Shown: positions 15,684-24,359 of the stretch, piece by piece
How the letters are laid out: every line of letters starts with the position of its first letter
How positions within the stretch are numbered: the first letter of the stretch is position 1
The notes under the pieces: generated by a model
The model's database searches: none
Told to the model about the DNA's origin: nothing
What the model saw: the letters and a program-made list of their open reading frames with translations, nothing else
Origin: JACDBE01 sp051002015
Lineage (GTDB): Bacteria > Actinomycetota > Acidimicrobiia > Spongiisociales > UBA5794
Assembly: GCA_051002015.1 (NCBI GenBank)
Contig: JBPCMS010000018.1
Location: forward strand, 1 to 51,770
Direction of reading: 5' to 3'
Length of the DNA: 51,770 nucleotides
Program-made: the position numbers and the translations under genes

Positions 15684-16850
15684 ATGGAGACCGCCCGCCA
15701 TGGCCGCGCGGCCCGCTGGCAATTGTTCGGCCAGACCGTGTTCACCGAGATCACCGCCCTGGCGGCCGAGCACGGCGCCATCAACCTGGGCCAGGGGACC
15801 CCGGGGTTCGACGGGCCGAACTTTGTCAAGGATGCGGCCATCGCCGCCATTGCCCGCGGTGACAACCAGTACGCCAGGATGTTCGGCCTCCCCGCCCTCA
15901 ACGAGGTGATCGCCGGGCGGTTCACCACCGCCACCGGGATCCCCTCCGACCCGGACACCGACGTCACCGTCACCTCGGGATGCACCGAGGCGCTGGCCGC
16001 CTGCTTCCTGGGACTGGTCGACCCCGGCGACGAGGTGGTGATGATCGAGCCCTTCTACGACTCGTACCCGGCCGGGATCGCCATGGCCGGCGCCACCCCG
16101 CGGCACGTGACGCTGCGACCCCCGGACTTTCGGCTCGATGAGACCGATCTGGTCGACGTGGTGAACGCCCGCACCCGGGTGATCGTCCTCAACACCCCGC
16201 ACAACCCGGTGGGGCGGGTGTTCGATCGGGCCGAGCTCGATCTGGTCGCCACGCTGGCGCAGCGCCACGACGCCGTGGTGATCGCCGACGAGGTCTACGA
16301 GCATCTCGTGTTCGACGGCGAGCACCTCGCCATCGCCTCGCTGCCCGGGATGTGGGACCGCACCGTGACCCTTTCCTCGCTGGGCAAGACCTTCTCGCTG
16401 ACCGGGTGGAAGATCGGATGGGCGGTCGCTCCTCGGCACCTGACCGATGCCGTCCGCTCCGCCCACCAGTTCCTCACCTTCGCCGTTCCGACCCCGCTCC
16501 AGCACGGGGCGGTGGCCGCCCTGCAGGCACCGGGCGAGTACTTCGAGTCGTTCGTCGCCGGTTACCGCAGCCGGCGCGACCTGTTGGTGGAAGGTCTCGA
16601 CGCCGCCGGGTTCGGGGTGCGGCCTCCCCAGGGCACCTACTTCGTGCTCGCCGACCACACCCCGTTCGGGTTCGCCGACGACGTCACCTTCGCCCGACAC
16701 CTCGCCGCCGAGATCGGTGTCGCCGCCATCCCGCCCAGCGCCTTCTACGCCGACCCGGCGGACGGCGCCCCCCTGGTCCGGTTCGCCTTCTGCAAGCCCG
16801 AAGCCGACCTCATCGAGGCAGTCCGCCGCCTACGCGCCCTGCGGCGTTGA
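15684..16850 (+). CDS. PLP-dependent class I/II aminotransferase
   Basis: 388 residues. The PLP-binding Lys is residue 235 in SSLGKTFSLTGWKIGW. NTPHNPVGRVF and IADEVYEHLVFDG supply the cofactor-contacting Asn, Asp and Tyr. The INLGQGTPGFDGP start and GKTFSxTGWK motif are characteristic of the methionine/kynurenine aminotransferase branch (YbdL/KAT-like), which transaminates methionine or aromatic amino acids. Placement before cbs is compatible with sulfur amino acid metabolism, but this is inference. Confidence 0.88.
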   Translation: METARHGRAARWQLFGQTVFTEITALAAEHGAINLGQGTPGFDGPNFVKDAAIAAIARGDNQYARMFGLPALNEVIAGRFTTATGIPSDPDTDVTVTSGCTEALAACFLGLVDPGDEVVMIEPFYDSYPAGIAMAGATPRHVTLRPPDFRLDETDLVDVVNARTRVIVLNTPHNPVGRVFDRAELDLVATLAQRHDAVVIADEVYEHLVFDGEHLAIASLPGMWDRTVTLSSLGKTFSLTGWKIGWAVAPRHLTDAVRSAHQFLTFAVPTPLQHGAVAALQAPGEYFESFVAGYRSRRDLLVEGLDAAGFGVRPPQGTYFVLADHTPFGFADDVTFARHLAAEIGVAAIPPSAFYADPADGAPLVRFAFCKPEADLIEAVRRLRALRR

Positions 16851-17221
16851 TCACCACCCTCGGTTTGTGTCACACCCGCCTCGTATGGTCGGAGACGTGG
16901 GCAGATCGGTGGGGAGATCGGTGGGGAAGTGACCCGAGAGACCCGAGAGGAGGTGTACACCTGGGCTAAGGCATAAGAGGGGCGTCATGGAGGCAAGCGG
17001 GAGAGCCACCGCCGCAACCGACACTGGGCTGATCGGCCACCGGGCGTGCGGCGACGGCTCCCGGGCGGACCACGGCGCGGCGCTCGGGTACCAATCGCCG
17101 GCGAGGTGATCGGTCGGTACCGCCGCCGGGGTTGGTGCTGCTGGTGTTGGCTGCTGGTGTTGGCTGCTGCGGCTGGTTCCCGGCGAGGGGGCGCGGCGCG
17201 CTCACTACCGTTGTGGGCTCC
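16851..17221 (+). other. 371-bp region ahead of cystathionine beta-synthase; no recognised element
   Basis: It holds short direct repeats: GATCGGTGGGGA twice near 16914-16927, CCGAGAGA-type repeats near 16932-16948, and CTGCTGGTGTTGG twice at 17138-17163. A possible 40-codon open frame (16987-17109, starting MEASGRATAATD) has no clear ribosome site. I looked for SAM-I, SAM-IV and Cys-rich leader-peptide signatures because of the downstream gene and found none. It may be an untranslated leader. Confidence 0.4.
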
Positions 17222-18175
17222 ATGGACATCCGCGAGGACATCATCGACGCCGTCGGCAACACGCCGTTGGTACGTCTGGGCCGGCTGCATCCGCCCGGCA
17301 ACCTGGTGGCCAAGGTCGAATATGTGAACCCCGGGGGCTCGGTCAAGGACCGGATCGCCCTGCCGATGATCGAGCGGGCCGAGGCCAACGGCTGGCTGAA
17401 GCCGGGCGGCACCATCGTGGAGCCGACTAGCGGGAACACCGGGGTCGGTCTGGCGATGGTGGCGGCGCTGCGCGGCTACCGGCTCATCTGCGTGATGGCG
17501 GACAAGCAATCGAAGGAGAAGCAGGATCTGCTCCGGGCGTACGGGGCCGAGGTCGTGGTGTGCCCCACCGATGTCGCCCCCGAGGATCCCCGGTCGTACT
17601 ACTCGGTTGCCGCCAAGCTCATCGCCGAGATCCCGGGCGCCTACCAGCCAGACCAGTACTCCAACCCGGCCAACCCGCAGGCCCACATCGACCGCACCGG
17701 TCCGGAGATCTGGGAGCAGACCGCCGGGACCGTGGCGATCTTCGCCGCCGGGGTGGGGACAGGCGGGAGCATCACCGGCATCGGGTCCTATCTGAAGTCG
17801 CGCAATCCGGATGTGAAGGTGGTCGGGGTCGACCCGAAGGGCTCCATCTACACCGCCGGGTCCGACGACAACGTCAGGCCCTATCTCATCGAGGGTGTGG
17901 GCGAGGACTTCTGGCCGGACACCTACGACCCGTCCGTGGTCGACCGCTACGAGCAGGTCGACGACGAGGAGGCCTTCGTCACCACCAGGAGGCTGTCGTC
18001 GCTGGAGGGGTTGCTGGTGGGCGGCTCGGGTGGCATGGCGGTGGCCGGCGCCCTCAGGGTTGCGGCGGAGAACTCCGACCGACTCACCGTGGTGCTGCTT
18101 CCCGACGGGGGCCGCAACTACCTGTCGAAGATCTTCGACGACGGATGGATGAAGGACCAGGGCTTCCCCGTCTGA
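17222..18175 (+). CDS. Cystathionine beta-synthase / cysteine synthase-type PLP enzyme, catalytic domain only
   Basis: 317 residues of fold-type II. The PLP Lys is residue 42 in NPGGSVKDRIA, the substrate loop is EPTSGNTGVGLAM, and the phosphate-binding loop is GVGTGGSITGIG. The C-terminal LPDGGRNYLSKIFDDGWM is characteristic of cystathionine beta-synthase rather than CysK. The usual C-terminal pair of regulatory CBS domains is absent: the protein stops 7 residues after this motif. With the adjacent cystathionine gamma-lyase it would run reverse transsulfuration, homocysteine plus serine to cysteine. ATG 17222 is preferred over an upstream frame that adds a hydrophobic stretch without similarity. 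Confidence 0.87.
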   Translation: MDIREDIIDAVGNTPLVRLGRLHPPGNLVAKVEYVNPGGSVKDRIALPMIERAEANGWLKPGGTIVEPTSGNTGVGLAMVAALRGYRLICVMADKQSKEKQDLLRAYGAEVVVCPTDVAPEDPRSYYSVAAKLIAEIPGAYQPDQYSNPANPQAHIDRTGPEIWEQTAGTVAIFAAGVGTGGSITGIGSYLKSRNPDVKVVGVDPKGSIYTAGSDDNVRPYLIEGVGEDFWPDTYDPSVVDRYEQVDDEEAFVTTRRLSSLEGLLVGGSGGMAVAGALRVAAENSDRLTVVLLPDGGRNYLSKIFDDGWMKDQGFPV

Positions 18176-18210
18176 CCACCGACCGAGCGCCCTCTCCGGC
18201 GAAATCCGGC

Positions 18211-18305
18211 AACCCTAAGGTTCTGCGTACCGCTGGCGAGTACCAATCCGCTGAAGTTCGGCGGCCGCGGCCGGCCATCGGCAGGGAGGCGGCCATCGGC
18301 AGGGA
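18211..18305. repeat. Fifth copy of the ~48-bp dispersed repeat plus a 15-bp direct repeat
   Basis: 18211-18259 matches the units at 1165-1404, closest to unit 4: it shares CCTAAGGTTCT, CGTACC, CGAGTACCAATCCGCTGAAG and the TTCG end. Next to it, GGCCATCGGCAGGGA occurs at 18273-18287 and again at 18291-18305. The block fills the gap between the convergent cbs and cystathionine gamma-lyase genes. Confidence 0.8.
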
Positions 18306-18308
18306 CCG

Positions 18309-19460
18309 TCACACCGCGTCGAGTGCCTGGGCCAGGTCGGCGATCAGATCCTCGGCATCCTCGAGCCCGGCCGATGCCCGCACCAGCCCGTCGAGGATCC
18401 CGATGCGTTGGCGCTCCTCGGGGTCGATCTCGGAGTGGGTCATGGTGGCCGGATGGGTCACCAGCGATTCCACCGCTCCCAGGTTCTCGGCCAGGGTCCA
18501 CAGCTTCACCGAGTTCATCAGCCGTTTGCCGGCGTCGAGCCCGCCCTCGACCTCGAACCAGAGCATCGCCCCGAACCCCGATGCCTGCCGCTTGGCCAGG
18601 TCGTGCTGGGGGAACGACTCCAGCCCTGGATAGGCGACCTGGGTCACCTTGGGATGGGCCTCGAGGAAGCAGGCCACCGCCACGGCGTTGTCGGACTGGC
18701 GGTCGAGCCTGATCGACAGCGTCTTGGTGCCCTGCATGGTGAGCCAGGCGACCATTGGCGACATGATGGTGCCGGTGGCGTTCTGGATGAAGGCGATCTT
18801 CTCGTGCAGGTCCGGGGTGGCGCTGACCACCGCCCCGCCCACGGTGGCGTTGTGCCCGTCCAGGTACTTGGTGGTCGAGTGCACCACCAGGTCGGCTCCG
18901 AGGTCGAGCGGCTGCTGGTAGTAGGGGCTGAGGAAGGTGTTGTCGACGGCGTGGGGGATACCGGCGGCCCTGGTCACCTCGGACACCGCCCGCAGATCGG
19001 TGAGCTTCAGCGTCGGGTTGGCTGGGGTCTCGGTGAACACCAACCGGGTGGTGGGGCGGATCGCCCGGGCCACGTTGGCGGCATCTGCGGTGTCGACGAA
19101 CTCGAACTGGATCCCGAACTTGCGGAACACCTGGGTGGCGACCCGGTGGGTGCCCCCGTAGGCGACATCGGAGACGATGACGTGGTCGCCCGCCTCGAGC
19201 AGGGCGGTGAACACGGCGGTGGTGGCCGCCATCCCGGTGGCGAAGGCGGCGGCGTCCGCCCCTCCCTCGAGGACGGCGAGCTTGCGCTCGAGCGCCCTGA
19301 CCGTCGGGTTGCCGCTCCGGCTGTAGCTGTAGCCGGTGGCCATGTACTCGTCGACGGACGGCTGGACGAAGGTGGTGGTCTGGTGGATCGGGGTGAGGAT
19401 GGCGCCGGTGACGGGGTCGGGGACGACCCCGGCGTGGACCTGCTTGGTGGAGAACTTCAT
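18309..19460 (-). CDS. Cystathionine gamma-lyase / gamma-synthase (Cys/Met metabolism PLP enzyme)
   Basis: 383 residues of fold-type I. The PLP Lys is in HSTTKYLDGH near residue 197. YSRSGNPT and GMAATTAVF near the N-terminus, and AVDNTFLSPYYQQPL before the Lys, are family signatures. Gamma-lyase and gamma-synthase cannot be separated by motifs alone; the neighbouring cystathionine beta-synthase favours gamma-lyase, which would release cysteine from cystathionine. The two genes are convergent around the repeat at 18211-18305, so they are not in one operon. Confidence 0.88.
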   Translation of the reverse strand: MKFSTKQVHAGVVPDPVTGAILTPIHQTTTFVQPSVDEYMATGYSYSRSGNPTVRALERKLAVLEGGADAAAFATGMAATTAVFTALLEAGDHVIVSDVAYGGTHRVATQVFRKFGIQFEFVDTADAANVARAIRPTTRLVFTETPANPTLKLTDLRAVSEVTRAAGIPHAVDNTFLSPYYQQPLDLGADLVVHSTTKYLDGHNATVGGAVVSATPDLHEKIAFIQNATGTIMSPMVAWLTMQGTKTLSIRLDRQSDNAVAVACFLEAHPKVTQVAYPGLESFPQHDLAKRQASGFGAMLWFEVEGGLDAGKRLMNSVKLWTLAENLGAVESLVTHPATMTHSEIDPEERQRIGILDGLVRASAGLEDAEDLIADLAQALDAV

Positions 19461-19521
19461 GACGACGCGACGCTAGCGGCTCCCCCGGCAGGCCCCGTCG
19501 TCACCCGGGAGGCCGGGACGG

Positions 19522-20262
19522 CTACCGGGGTGGGACCGAGAACCCGTATGGCAGCTCGAGCCGGTGGGACCGCATCAGCTGCTGGTCGCCGAGGATGTCG
19601 AAGGTGGTCCCGTCGGCGACGATGCGGCCCTCGTCGATGACCATCGCCCGCTCGCACACCTCGGCGGCATACGGCATGTCATGGGTGACGATGAGCTGGG
19701 TGATGGCGAGCGAGGTCAGGAGCTCGGTGAGCTCGCGCCGGCTGGCGGGGTCGAGGTTGGAGGTCGGCTCGTCGAGAACCAGGATCTCCGGCTCCATCGC
19801 CAGCACCCCGGCGATGGCGACCCGCCGCTTCTGCCCGAAGCTGAGATGGTTGGGCGGTCGGTTGGCCACCCCGGTCATCCCCACGGTCTCCAGCGCCCGC
19901 TCCACCCTGGCGGCGACGGCGTCGTGGTCGAGCCCCAGGTTCTGCGGCCCGAAGGCGACGTCCTGCCACACCGTCGGCATGAACAGCTGGTCGTCGGGGT
20001 CCTGGAACACGATCCCGACCCTGCGCCGGATCTCCATCACCGAGCGGTGATCGAGCCGCAGCCCGGTGACGGCGACCGAACCCTGCTGCGGCATCAGGAT
20101 CCCGTTCATGTGCAGGATCAGCGTGGTCTTCCCCGCCCCGTTGGGGCCGAGCAGGGCGATCCGCTCGCCGGCGTGGATGTGGAGGTCGATGTCCGTCAGC
20201 GCCTCGGTCCCGTCCGGGTAGGTGTACGACAGACCTTCCACCGAGATCGTCGGGGTGCTCAT
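19522..20262 (-). CDS. cbiO: ECF transporter ATPase for nickel/cobalt
   Basis: 246 residues. Walker A is GPNGAGKTTL near residue 39, the Q-loop is FQDPDDQLF, the ABC signature is variant (LSFGQKRRVAIAG), and Walker B is ILVLDEPTSNLD. QDPDDQLF is characteristic of ECF A-components. It energises the CbiMNQ membrane complex. Its ATG overlaps the end of cbiQ by 4 bp. It is the last gene of the cbiMNQO unit. Confidence 0.94.
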   Translation of the reverse strand: MSTPTISVEGLSYTYPDGTEALTDIDLHIHAGERIALLGPNGAGKTTLILHMNGILMPQQGSVAVTGLRLDHRSVMEIRRRVGIVFQDPDDQLFMPTVWQDVAFGPQNLGLDHDAVAARVERALETVGMTGVANRPPNHLSFGQKRRVAIAGVLAMEPEILVLDEPTSNLDPASRRELTELLTSLAITQLIVTHDMPYAAEVCERAMVIDEGRIVADGTTFDILGDQQLMRSHRLELPYGFSVPPR

Positions 20263-21023
20263 CGAGCGATCCACACGGCGGCGACGGCCACCCATGCCGC
20301 CACGGGTATGGCGAGGGTGGCGACCCAGGTGGCCATCGGGGCGGGCTCGGTGACCGCAGCCGGCATGGTCCCGGCGTAGCCCCGGGAGGCCATCGCCAGA
20401 TAGACCCGCTCCCCCCGCTCGTACGACCGGACGAACAGCGCCCCCACCCCGCGGGCCAGCGGCCGGAGCTGGCCCAGCCACCCCGCCTCGTGGCCGCGGG
20501 AGCGCATCGCCGTCCGCATCCGGGTGAGCTCACCGGCGACGACGTCGACGTAGCGCACCATGAAGCCCATGATGGCGGTCATCACTCGGGGCACCCGCAG
20601 CCGGTCGAAGCCGGCGAGGAGGTCGGTCACCTCGGTGGTGCCGGCGAGGACGATCGAGGTGAGCAACCCCAGCGTGGCCTTGGCGGCGATGTTGAACAGA
20701 GCCCACAGCCCCTCGACCGAGAGCCCGATCCCCAGCACCTCGACCCGCTCGCCCGACCCGAGCAAGGGCAGGGCGAGGGCGGCGAGCAGGAAGGGGACCT
20801 CGATCACCAACCGGGTGAGGACGAACCGCACCCCCAGCCGGGCGGTGGCGGCGGCGGTGACCAGGACGGCGGCGTGGATGGCGAACAACCACAGCGCCTC
20901 GCGCGGGGTGGCCACGATCGCCAGCACCATGATCAGCGCCGCCACCATCTTGACGTGGGCGGGGAGCCGGTGGATGACGCTGTCCCCGTGCCGGTAGAGG
21001 GCGTGGGTGTGCCCGCCGGTCAC
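20259..21023 (-). CDS. cbiQ: ECF transporter transmembrane (T) component for nickel/cobalt
   Basis: 254 residues from GTG 21023, five bases after the cbiN stop. It has about six hydrophobic segments. The two short cytoplasmic coupling motifs are visible as MRTAMRSRGHE and LAMASRGYAGT (the Ala-Arg-Gly pattern that contacts the ATPases). It couples CbiO hydrolysis to the CbiM substrate subunit. The open frame extends upstream to 21095, but that part overlaps cbiN and lacks family similarity. Confidence 0.92.
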   Translation of the reverse strand: MTGGHTHALYRHGDSVIHRLPAHVKMVAALIMVLAIVATPREALWLFAIHAAVLVTAAATARLGVRFVLTRLVIEVPFLLAALALPLLGSGERVEVLGIGLSVEGLWALFNIAAKATLGLLTSIVLAGTTEVTDLLAGFDRLRVPRVMTAIMGFMVRYVDVVAGELTRMRTAMRSRGHEAGWLGQLRPLARGVGALFVRSYERGERVYLAMASRGYAGTMPAAVTEPAPMATWVATLAIPVAAWVAVAAVWIAR

Positions 21024-21028
21024 GGGGC

Positions 21029-21355
21029 TCAGCCGTCCTGGGTGTCGGAGGTGGCGCCCAAACCGCGGCGTCTGGCCAGCCAGAACAGACCCCACCCGGC
21101 GGCCAGGGTGACCGCCACCCCGGCGATCCCGGCGATGGCGGTGTTCATCTGGTCACTCCCGCCCAGGTTGGCGCCGTAGTCGGCAAGGGGGGTGTCGCCG
21201 AGGGTGTGGTCCTCGGCGGTGTCGAGGAAACCCTGCTGCTCGGCGACGTACTCCAGGCCGTCCGGGTCGTCCGAGGCGAACTGGCTCACCACGACGGCGA
21301 ACAGCAGGGCCACGATCAGACCGGCGATGACGAAGTTCCAGGTGCGGCGATCCAT
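21029..21355 (-). CDS. cbiN: CbiN/PDGLE-domain subunit of the nickel/cobalt ECF transporter
   Basis: 108 residues with two membrane spans (about 7-25 and 75-95) around an extracytoplasmic loop. The loop carries DDPDGLEYVAEQQGF, the PDGLE motif that defines this subunit. It assists metal loading of CbiM. Its start codon overlaps the stop of cbiM (ATGA at 21352-21355). Confidence 0.92.
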   Translation of the reverse strand: MDRRTWNFVIAGLIVALLFAVVVSQFASDDPDGLEYVAEQQGFLDTAEDHTLGDTPLADYGANLGGSDQMNTAIAGIAGVAVTLAAGWGLFWLARRRGLGATSDTQDG

Positions 21356-22029
21356 CAGACCAACGCCTCGGTGCGGTTGCCCTGGTAGCGGGGACCGCCG
21401 TAGACCAGGTCGGGCCTGCTCGCCATCACCGCCCCGATCACCATGGCGGTGAGGATCCCCTCGCCGACCCCGATCAGCAGGTGGGTGCCGAGCATGGCGG
21501 TGAACACGGCGCCGGTGGACGAGGCGGCGACCCCGCCGATGGCGAACTGGGTCACGAAACCCATCGCCGCCAGCGGCACCGAGAGGAAGGCGGCGATCCC
21601 GGCGGCGACGGCTACCCCGTTGGTCGCCCGGGAGGTGACACGGAGCACCACCCGGTAGATGAGATAGCCGATCATGGCCCCGATGAGACCCATGTTGATG
21701 GTGCTCAACCCAAGGGCGGACAGCCCACCGTCGGCGAAGAACACCGCCTGCACCACGAGGACGACGGTGATGATGAGCAGACCGGCCCAGGGCCCCACCA
21801 GGACGGCGGCGAGCACCCCGCCCAGCAGGTGGCCGCTCATCCCTCCCAGCACCGGGAAGTTGAACATCTGGGCGGCGAAGACGAAGGCGGCGACCAGCCC
21901 GGCCAGCGGCACCTGGCGCTCGCTCAGGTAGCGGCCGGTCTGGCGGAGGGCGGCGCCGACCCCGCCGGCGGCTACGACCCCGGCGACCGCCGAGGTGGTG
22001 CCGTTGATGAACCCGTCGGGGATGTGCAT
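21355..22029 (-). CDS. cbiM: ECF transporter substrate-binding membrane subunit for nickel/cobalt
   Basis: 224 residues from ATG 22029. The protein must begin MHIPDGF because the free N-terminus and His2 coordinate the metal in CbiM/NikM; in-frame ATGs at 22035 and 22047 would bury it. AGGAAGGA lies 6 nt upstream of 22029 and supports the choice. Conserved AAQMFNFPVLGGMSGHLLGG carries further metal-site residues. Ni2+ versus Co2+ cannot be read from sequence; the Nur-like operator upstream favours nickel. Confidence 0.93.
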   Translation of the reverse strand: MHIPDGFINGTTSAVAGVVAAGGVGAALRQTGRYLSERQVPLAGLVAAFVFAAQMFNFPVLGGMSGHLLGGVLAAVLVGPWAGLLIITVVLVVQAVFFADGGLSALGLSTINMGLIGAMIGYLIYRVVLRVTSRATNGVAVAAGIAAFLSVPLAAMGFVTQFAIGGVAASSTGAVFTAMLGTHLLIGVGEGILTAMVIGAVMASRPDLVYGGPRYQGNRTEALV

Positions 22030-22042
22030 CGGCATTCCTTCC

Positions 22043-22057
22043 TGCAAGTCGTTTGCA
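22043..22057. promoter_or_regulatory. Nur-like operator in front of cbiM
   Basis: TGCAA-GTCGT-TTGCA is a perfect inverted repeat with a 5-nt spacer, 14 nt before the cbiM ATG and between the Fur-family gene and cbiM. It matches the pattern tTGCaa-N5-ttGCAA known for the nickel-responsive Fur-family regulator Nur of Streptomyces. At this distance a bound regulator would block transcription or initiation of cbiMNQO. Confidence 0.7.
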
Positions 22058-22117
22058 TCTGCACAGTAGCGCAGGCAGGTTCGTCGCCGGACGGATTCCG
22101 CATCGGAGTTCTTCCGG

Positions 22118-22558
22118 TCACGCCTCGGACCCGGTGCAATCGGCGCACAACCCCCAGATCACCCCGTGGGTCGGTTCGACCACGAACCCGGTCAGCCGGG
22201 TGATCTCGGTGTAGAACGCCTCGAACTCGGTCGCACGAATCCCCATGGTGCGGGCGCAGCGACGGCACATCAGGTGCTGGTGGGCCGCCTCGTTGGTGAG
22301 GTGGTAGACGAGGGCGCCCTGCCCGAGATGAGTGTGGGTGAGCAGGCCGGCCTCCTCCAGGGTGTCGATGGTGCGGTAGACGGTCGACTGGTCGATTGGG
22401 CCGCCCTCCAGTGCCTCGACCCGGCGGTGGATGTCGGATGCGGTGAGGTGCTGGCCGTGGGTGCCGGTCAGGATCGAGCACACCGCCCGGCGGGGCTTGG
22501 TCACCCTGAGCCCCTGGCTCCGCAGCGCACCGACCAGATCATCGACCGAGACGTCCAT
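22118..22558 (-). CDS. Fur-family metalloregulator, probably nickel-responsive (Nur-like)
   Basis: 146 residues. The winged helix includes the recognition-helix sequence IDQSTVYRTIDTLEEAGLL. The dimerisation domain has HQHLMCRRCARTMG and ends GLCADC, two CxxC pairs that would hold a structural zinc. The HxH pattern at AAHQHLMC is a regulatory-site candidate. It lies 88 bp upstream of cbiM in the same direction, with the Nur-like box between them, so it probably represses the transporter when nickel is sufficient. Zur or Fur identity cannot be fully excluded. Confidence 0.85.
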   Translation of the reverse strand: MDVSVDDLVGALRSQGLRVTKPRRAVCSILTGTHGQHLTASDIHRRVEALEGGPIDQSTVYRTIDTLEEAGLLTHTHLGQGALVYHLTNEAAHQHLMCRRCARTMGIRATEFEAFYTEITRLTGFVVEPTHGVIWGLCADCTGSEA

Positions 22559-22588
22559 CCCGGCCCAAGGTAGCGGAGCGGGCGACTG

Positions 22589-23602
22589 CTACTGCACCGG
22601 GTACCGGTCGCCGTTGATGAAGGCGGTGATCACCGGCTGGGTGGCGCCGTTGGGGACCACGTACGACACCCCGTCGATGGTGGTGATGTCGACCGGCAGC
22701 GTCATCGCCTCGATCTCCCCGCTCCGCAACCCCAGCACCGAGCGCCCCAGGTCGGCGATGACCCCGAGCGAGAGCCCCTCGTCTGCGGTGATCTGCTCGG
22801 CGAACGCCGTGGTGAACCCGGGCAGGTTGAAGGCGCGGCCCGGGGACGTGGCCTGGTCGAGCATCAGCATCAGCAACTCCTGCTGGCGCCCGGTCCGACC
22901 CAGGTCGGTGCCGTTGACGCTGTGCCACTCGCCCCCGCGGCGCTCCTCGAACGAACGGGAGCGGGCGTAGGCGAGCGCCTGGGCGCCGTTGAGGGTGTGG
23001 GTGCCTGCGGGCAGGTCGAGCCCGGACTTGAGGTCGCGCACCCGGTGATCGAAGGTCATGGTGATGCCGCCGAGGGCGTCGACCACGTTGGCGAAGCCGA
23101 AGAAGTCGATCTCGACGTAGTTGTGGACCGGGATCCCCAGGTTGTTCTGGACGGTCTGGACGAGCAGATCGGGCCCCCCGTACACATAGGCGGCGTTGAC
23201 CTTGTCGGTGCCGTGTCCGGGAATCTCCACCTTGTAGTCGCGGGGGATGCTCAGCAGCTGGCCCCTGCCGTCGACGACATGGGCGAGCATGATCACGTCG
23301 GTGCGGGAGCCGCCGAAGTCGCCGAATTTGCCCTCGAAGTCCTCTGGCAGGTTCTCCCGGCTGTCGGTGCCGACCACCAGGATGTTGCGCATCCCGCCGG
23401 CCTCGGTCAGCGACTGGAGCTCGGTGGCGGGGATCCGGTCGATCTTCGACTCGGTCCACACCAGGAAGGCGATGGCGCCGAAGACGACCAGCACCGCCAG
23501 GGCGAGCAGGATCAGGATGAACCTGCGACCCCTGCTCTTCCTCTTGGGCGGTACCGACGGGGGTGGTGCCGCCGGGGTGTGCGGCATCTCGATGGTGGTC
23601 AT
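22589..23602 (-). CDS. LytR-CpsA-Psr (LCP) family wall glycopolymer ligase
   Basis: 337 residues from ATG 23602. A cytoplasmic Pro/Lys/Arg-rich tail (PPKRKSRGRR) is followed by one membrane span (about 28-50) and an outer LCP domain. NILVVGTDSREN, the catalytic-region Arg/Asp in SRTDVIMLAHV, SIPRDYKVEIPG, KVNAAYVYGG and ALAYARSRSF are the standard LCP blocks. Such enzymes attach arabinogalactan- or teichoic-acid-like polymers to peptidoglycan. It is divergent from the GNAT gene, with 104 bp between starts. Confidence 0.92.
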   Translation of the reverse strand: MTTIEMPHTPAAPPPSVPPKRKSRGRRFILILLALAVLVVFGAIAFLVWTESKIDRIPATELQSLTEAGGMRNILVVGTDSRENLPEDFEGKFGDFGGSRTDVIMLAHVVDGRGQLLSIPRDYKVEIPGHGTDKVNAAYVYGGPDLLVQTVQNNLGIPVHNYVEIDFFGFANVVDALGGITMTFDHRVRDLKSGLDLPAGTHTLNGAQALAYARSRSFEERRGGEWHSVNGTDLGRTGRQQELLMLMLDQATSPGRAFNLPGFTTAFAEQITADEGLSLGVIADLGRSVLGLRSGEIEAMTLPVDITTIDGVSYVVPNGATQPVITAFINGDRYPVQ

Positions 23603-23706
23603 GGGCAACCTTGGGGAGCGTGACAAGGCCCCACGGGTGGGGAGCCTGGCGAGTGTACCGATGGCCGGGGTCAACACCCCGGATCGTGGTCTGTAGCCTC
23701 TTGGAC

Positions 23707-24297
23707 GTGGCGTCTGTCGATGTGGTTCCCGTGACTCCGGAGCGTTGGGACGACCTGGAGAGGCTGTTCGGCCCTCGGGGAGCCTACGCCAACTGCTGGT
23801 GCATGTGGTTCCGCCACACCTCCGCCGAGTGGGATGCGGCGGGAGCGGATGGCCGCCGCCGGGAGCTGGCCCACCTCGTCACCGGCGACCACCGGCCCGG
23901 GCTCCTCGCCTACCGCCGCCACGAGCCGGTGGGCTGGGTGGCGGTGGCGCCCCGCTCCGAGTTCCACCGCCTCACCTCGCCCCGGGCCCGCGCCTACCGG
24001 TCGTTCGACGACACCCCGACGTGGGTGATCAACTGCTTCTTCATCGCCAAGGAGCACCGCGGCGCGGGGGTGGCCACCGCCCTGCTCGACGCCGCCGTCC
24101 GCTTCGCCGCCGATCGGGGGGCCACCGTGGTGGAGGGGTACCCGGTGGATCTCGACGGCCCCAAGACGGCGGTTCAGCTGTACACCGGGACCACCGACAT
24201 GTTCGCCAGGGCAGGTTTCGTCGAGGTCCAACGGCTGTACGGACGGCCCATGATGCGCCTCGAGCCGGCGCCAGGCCCGGCGCCCTGCCGCCGGTAG
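23707..24297 (+). CDS. GNAT-family N-acetyltransferase
   Basis: 196 residues from a GTG at 23707. The acetyl-CoA-binding motif A is FFIAKEHRGAGVATALLDAAV, split as INCFFIAKEHRG and AGVATALL. The N-terminal NCWCMWFRHTSAEW is Cys/Trp-rich and common to a poorly characterised actinobacterial GNAT group. The C-terminal GTTDMFARAGFVEVQR is the usual last strand and helix. The substrate is unknown. It may be co-transcribed with the oxidoreductase gene 62 bp downstream. Confidence 0.85.
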   Translation: MASVDVVPVTPERWDDLERLFGPRGAYANCWCMWFRHTSAEWDAAGADGRRRELAHLVTGDHRPGLLAYRRHEPVGWVAVAPRSEFHRLTSPRARAYRSFDDTPTWVINCFFIAKEHRGAGVATALLDAAVRFAADRGATVVEGYPVDLDGPKTAVQLYTGTTDMFARAGFVEVQRLYGRPMMRLEPAPGPAPCRR

Positions 24298-24359
24298 CCT
24301 CACCCCATGATGCCCCGGTGCGTTCCCGGTGAGCAGGCTGTCCCACCGGCCGGTCGCCG

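Noticed and set aside
15441..16700. Long open frame on the minus strand opposite the aminotransferase
   Set aside because: It is Gly/His/Arg-rich translation of the antisense of a well-supported gene, with no family signature.
16851..17221. SAM-I, SAM-IV or cysteine-attenuator leader upstream of cystathionine beta-synthase
   Set aside because: None of the conserved core segments of the SAM riboswitches and no run of Cys codons could be found.
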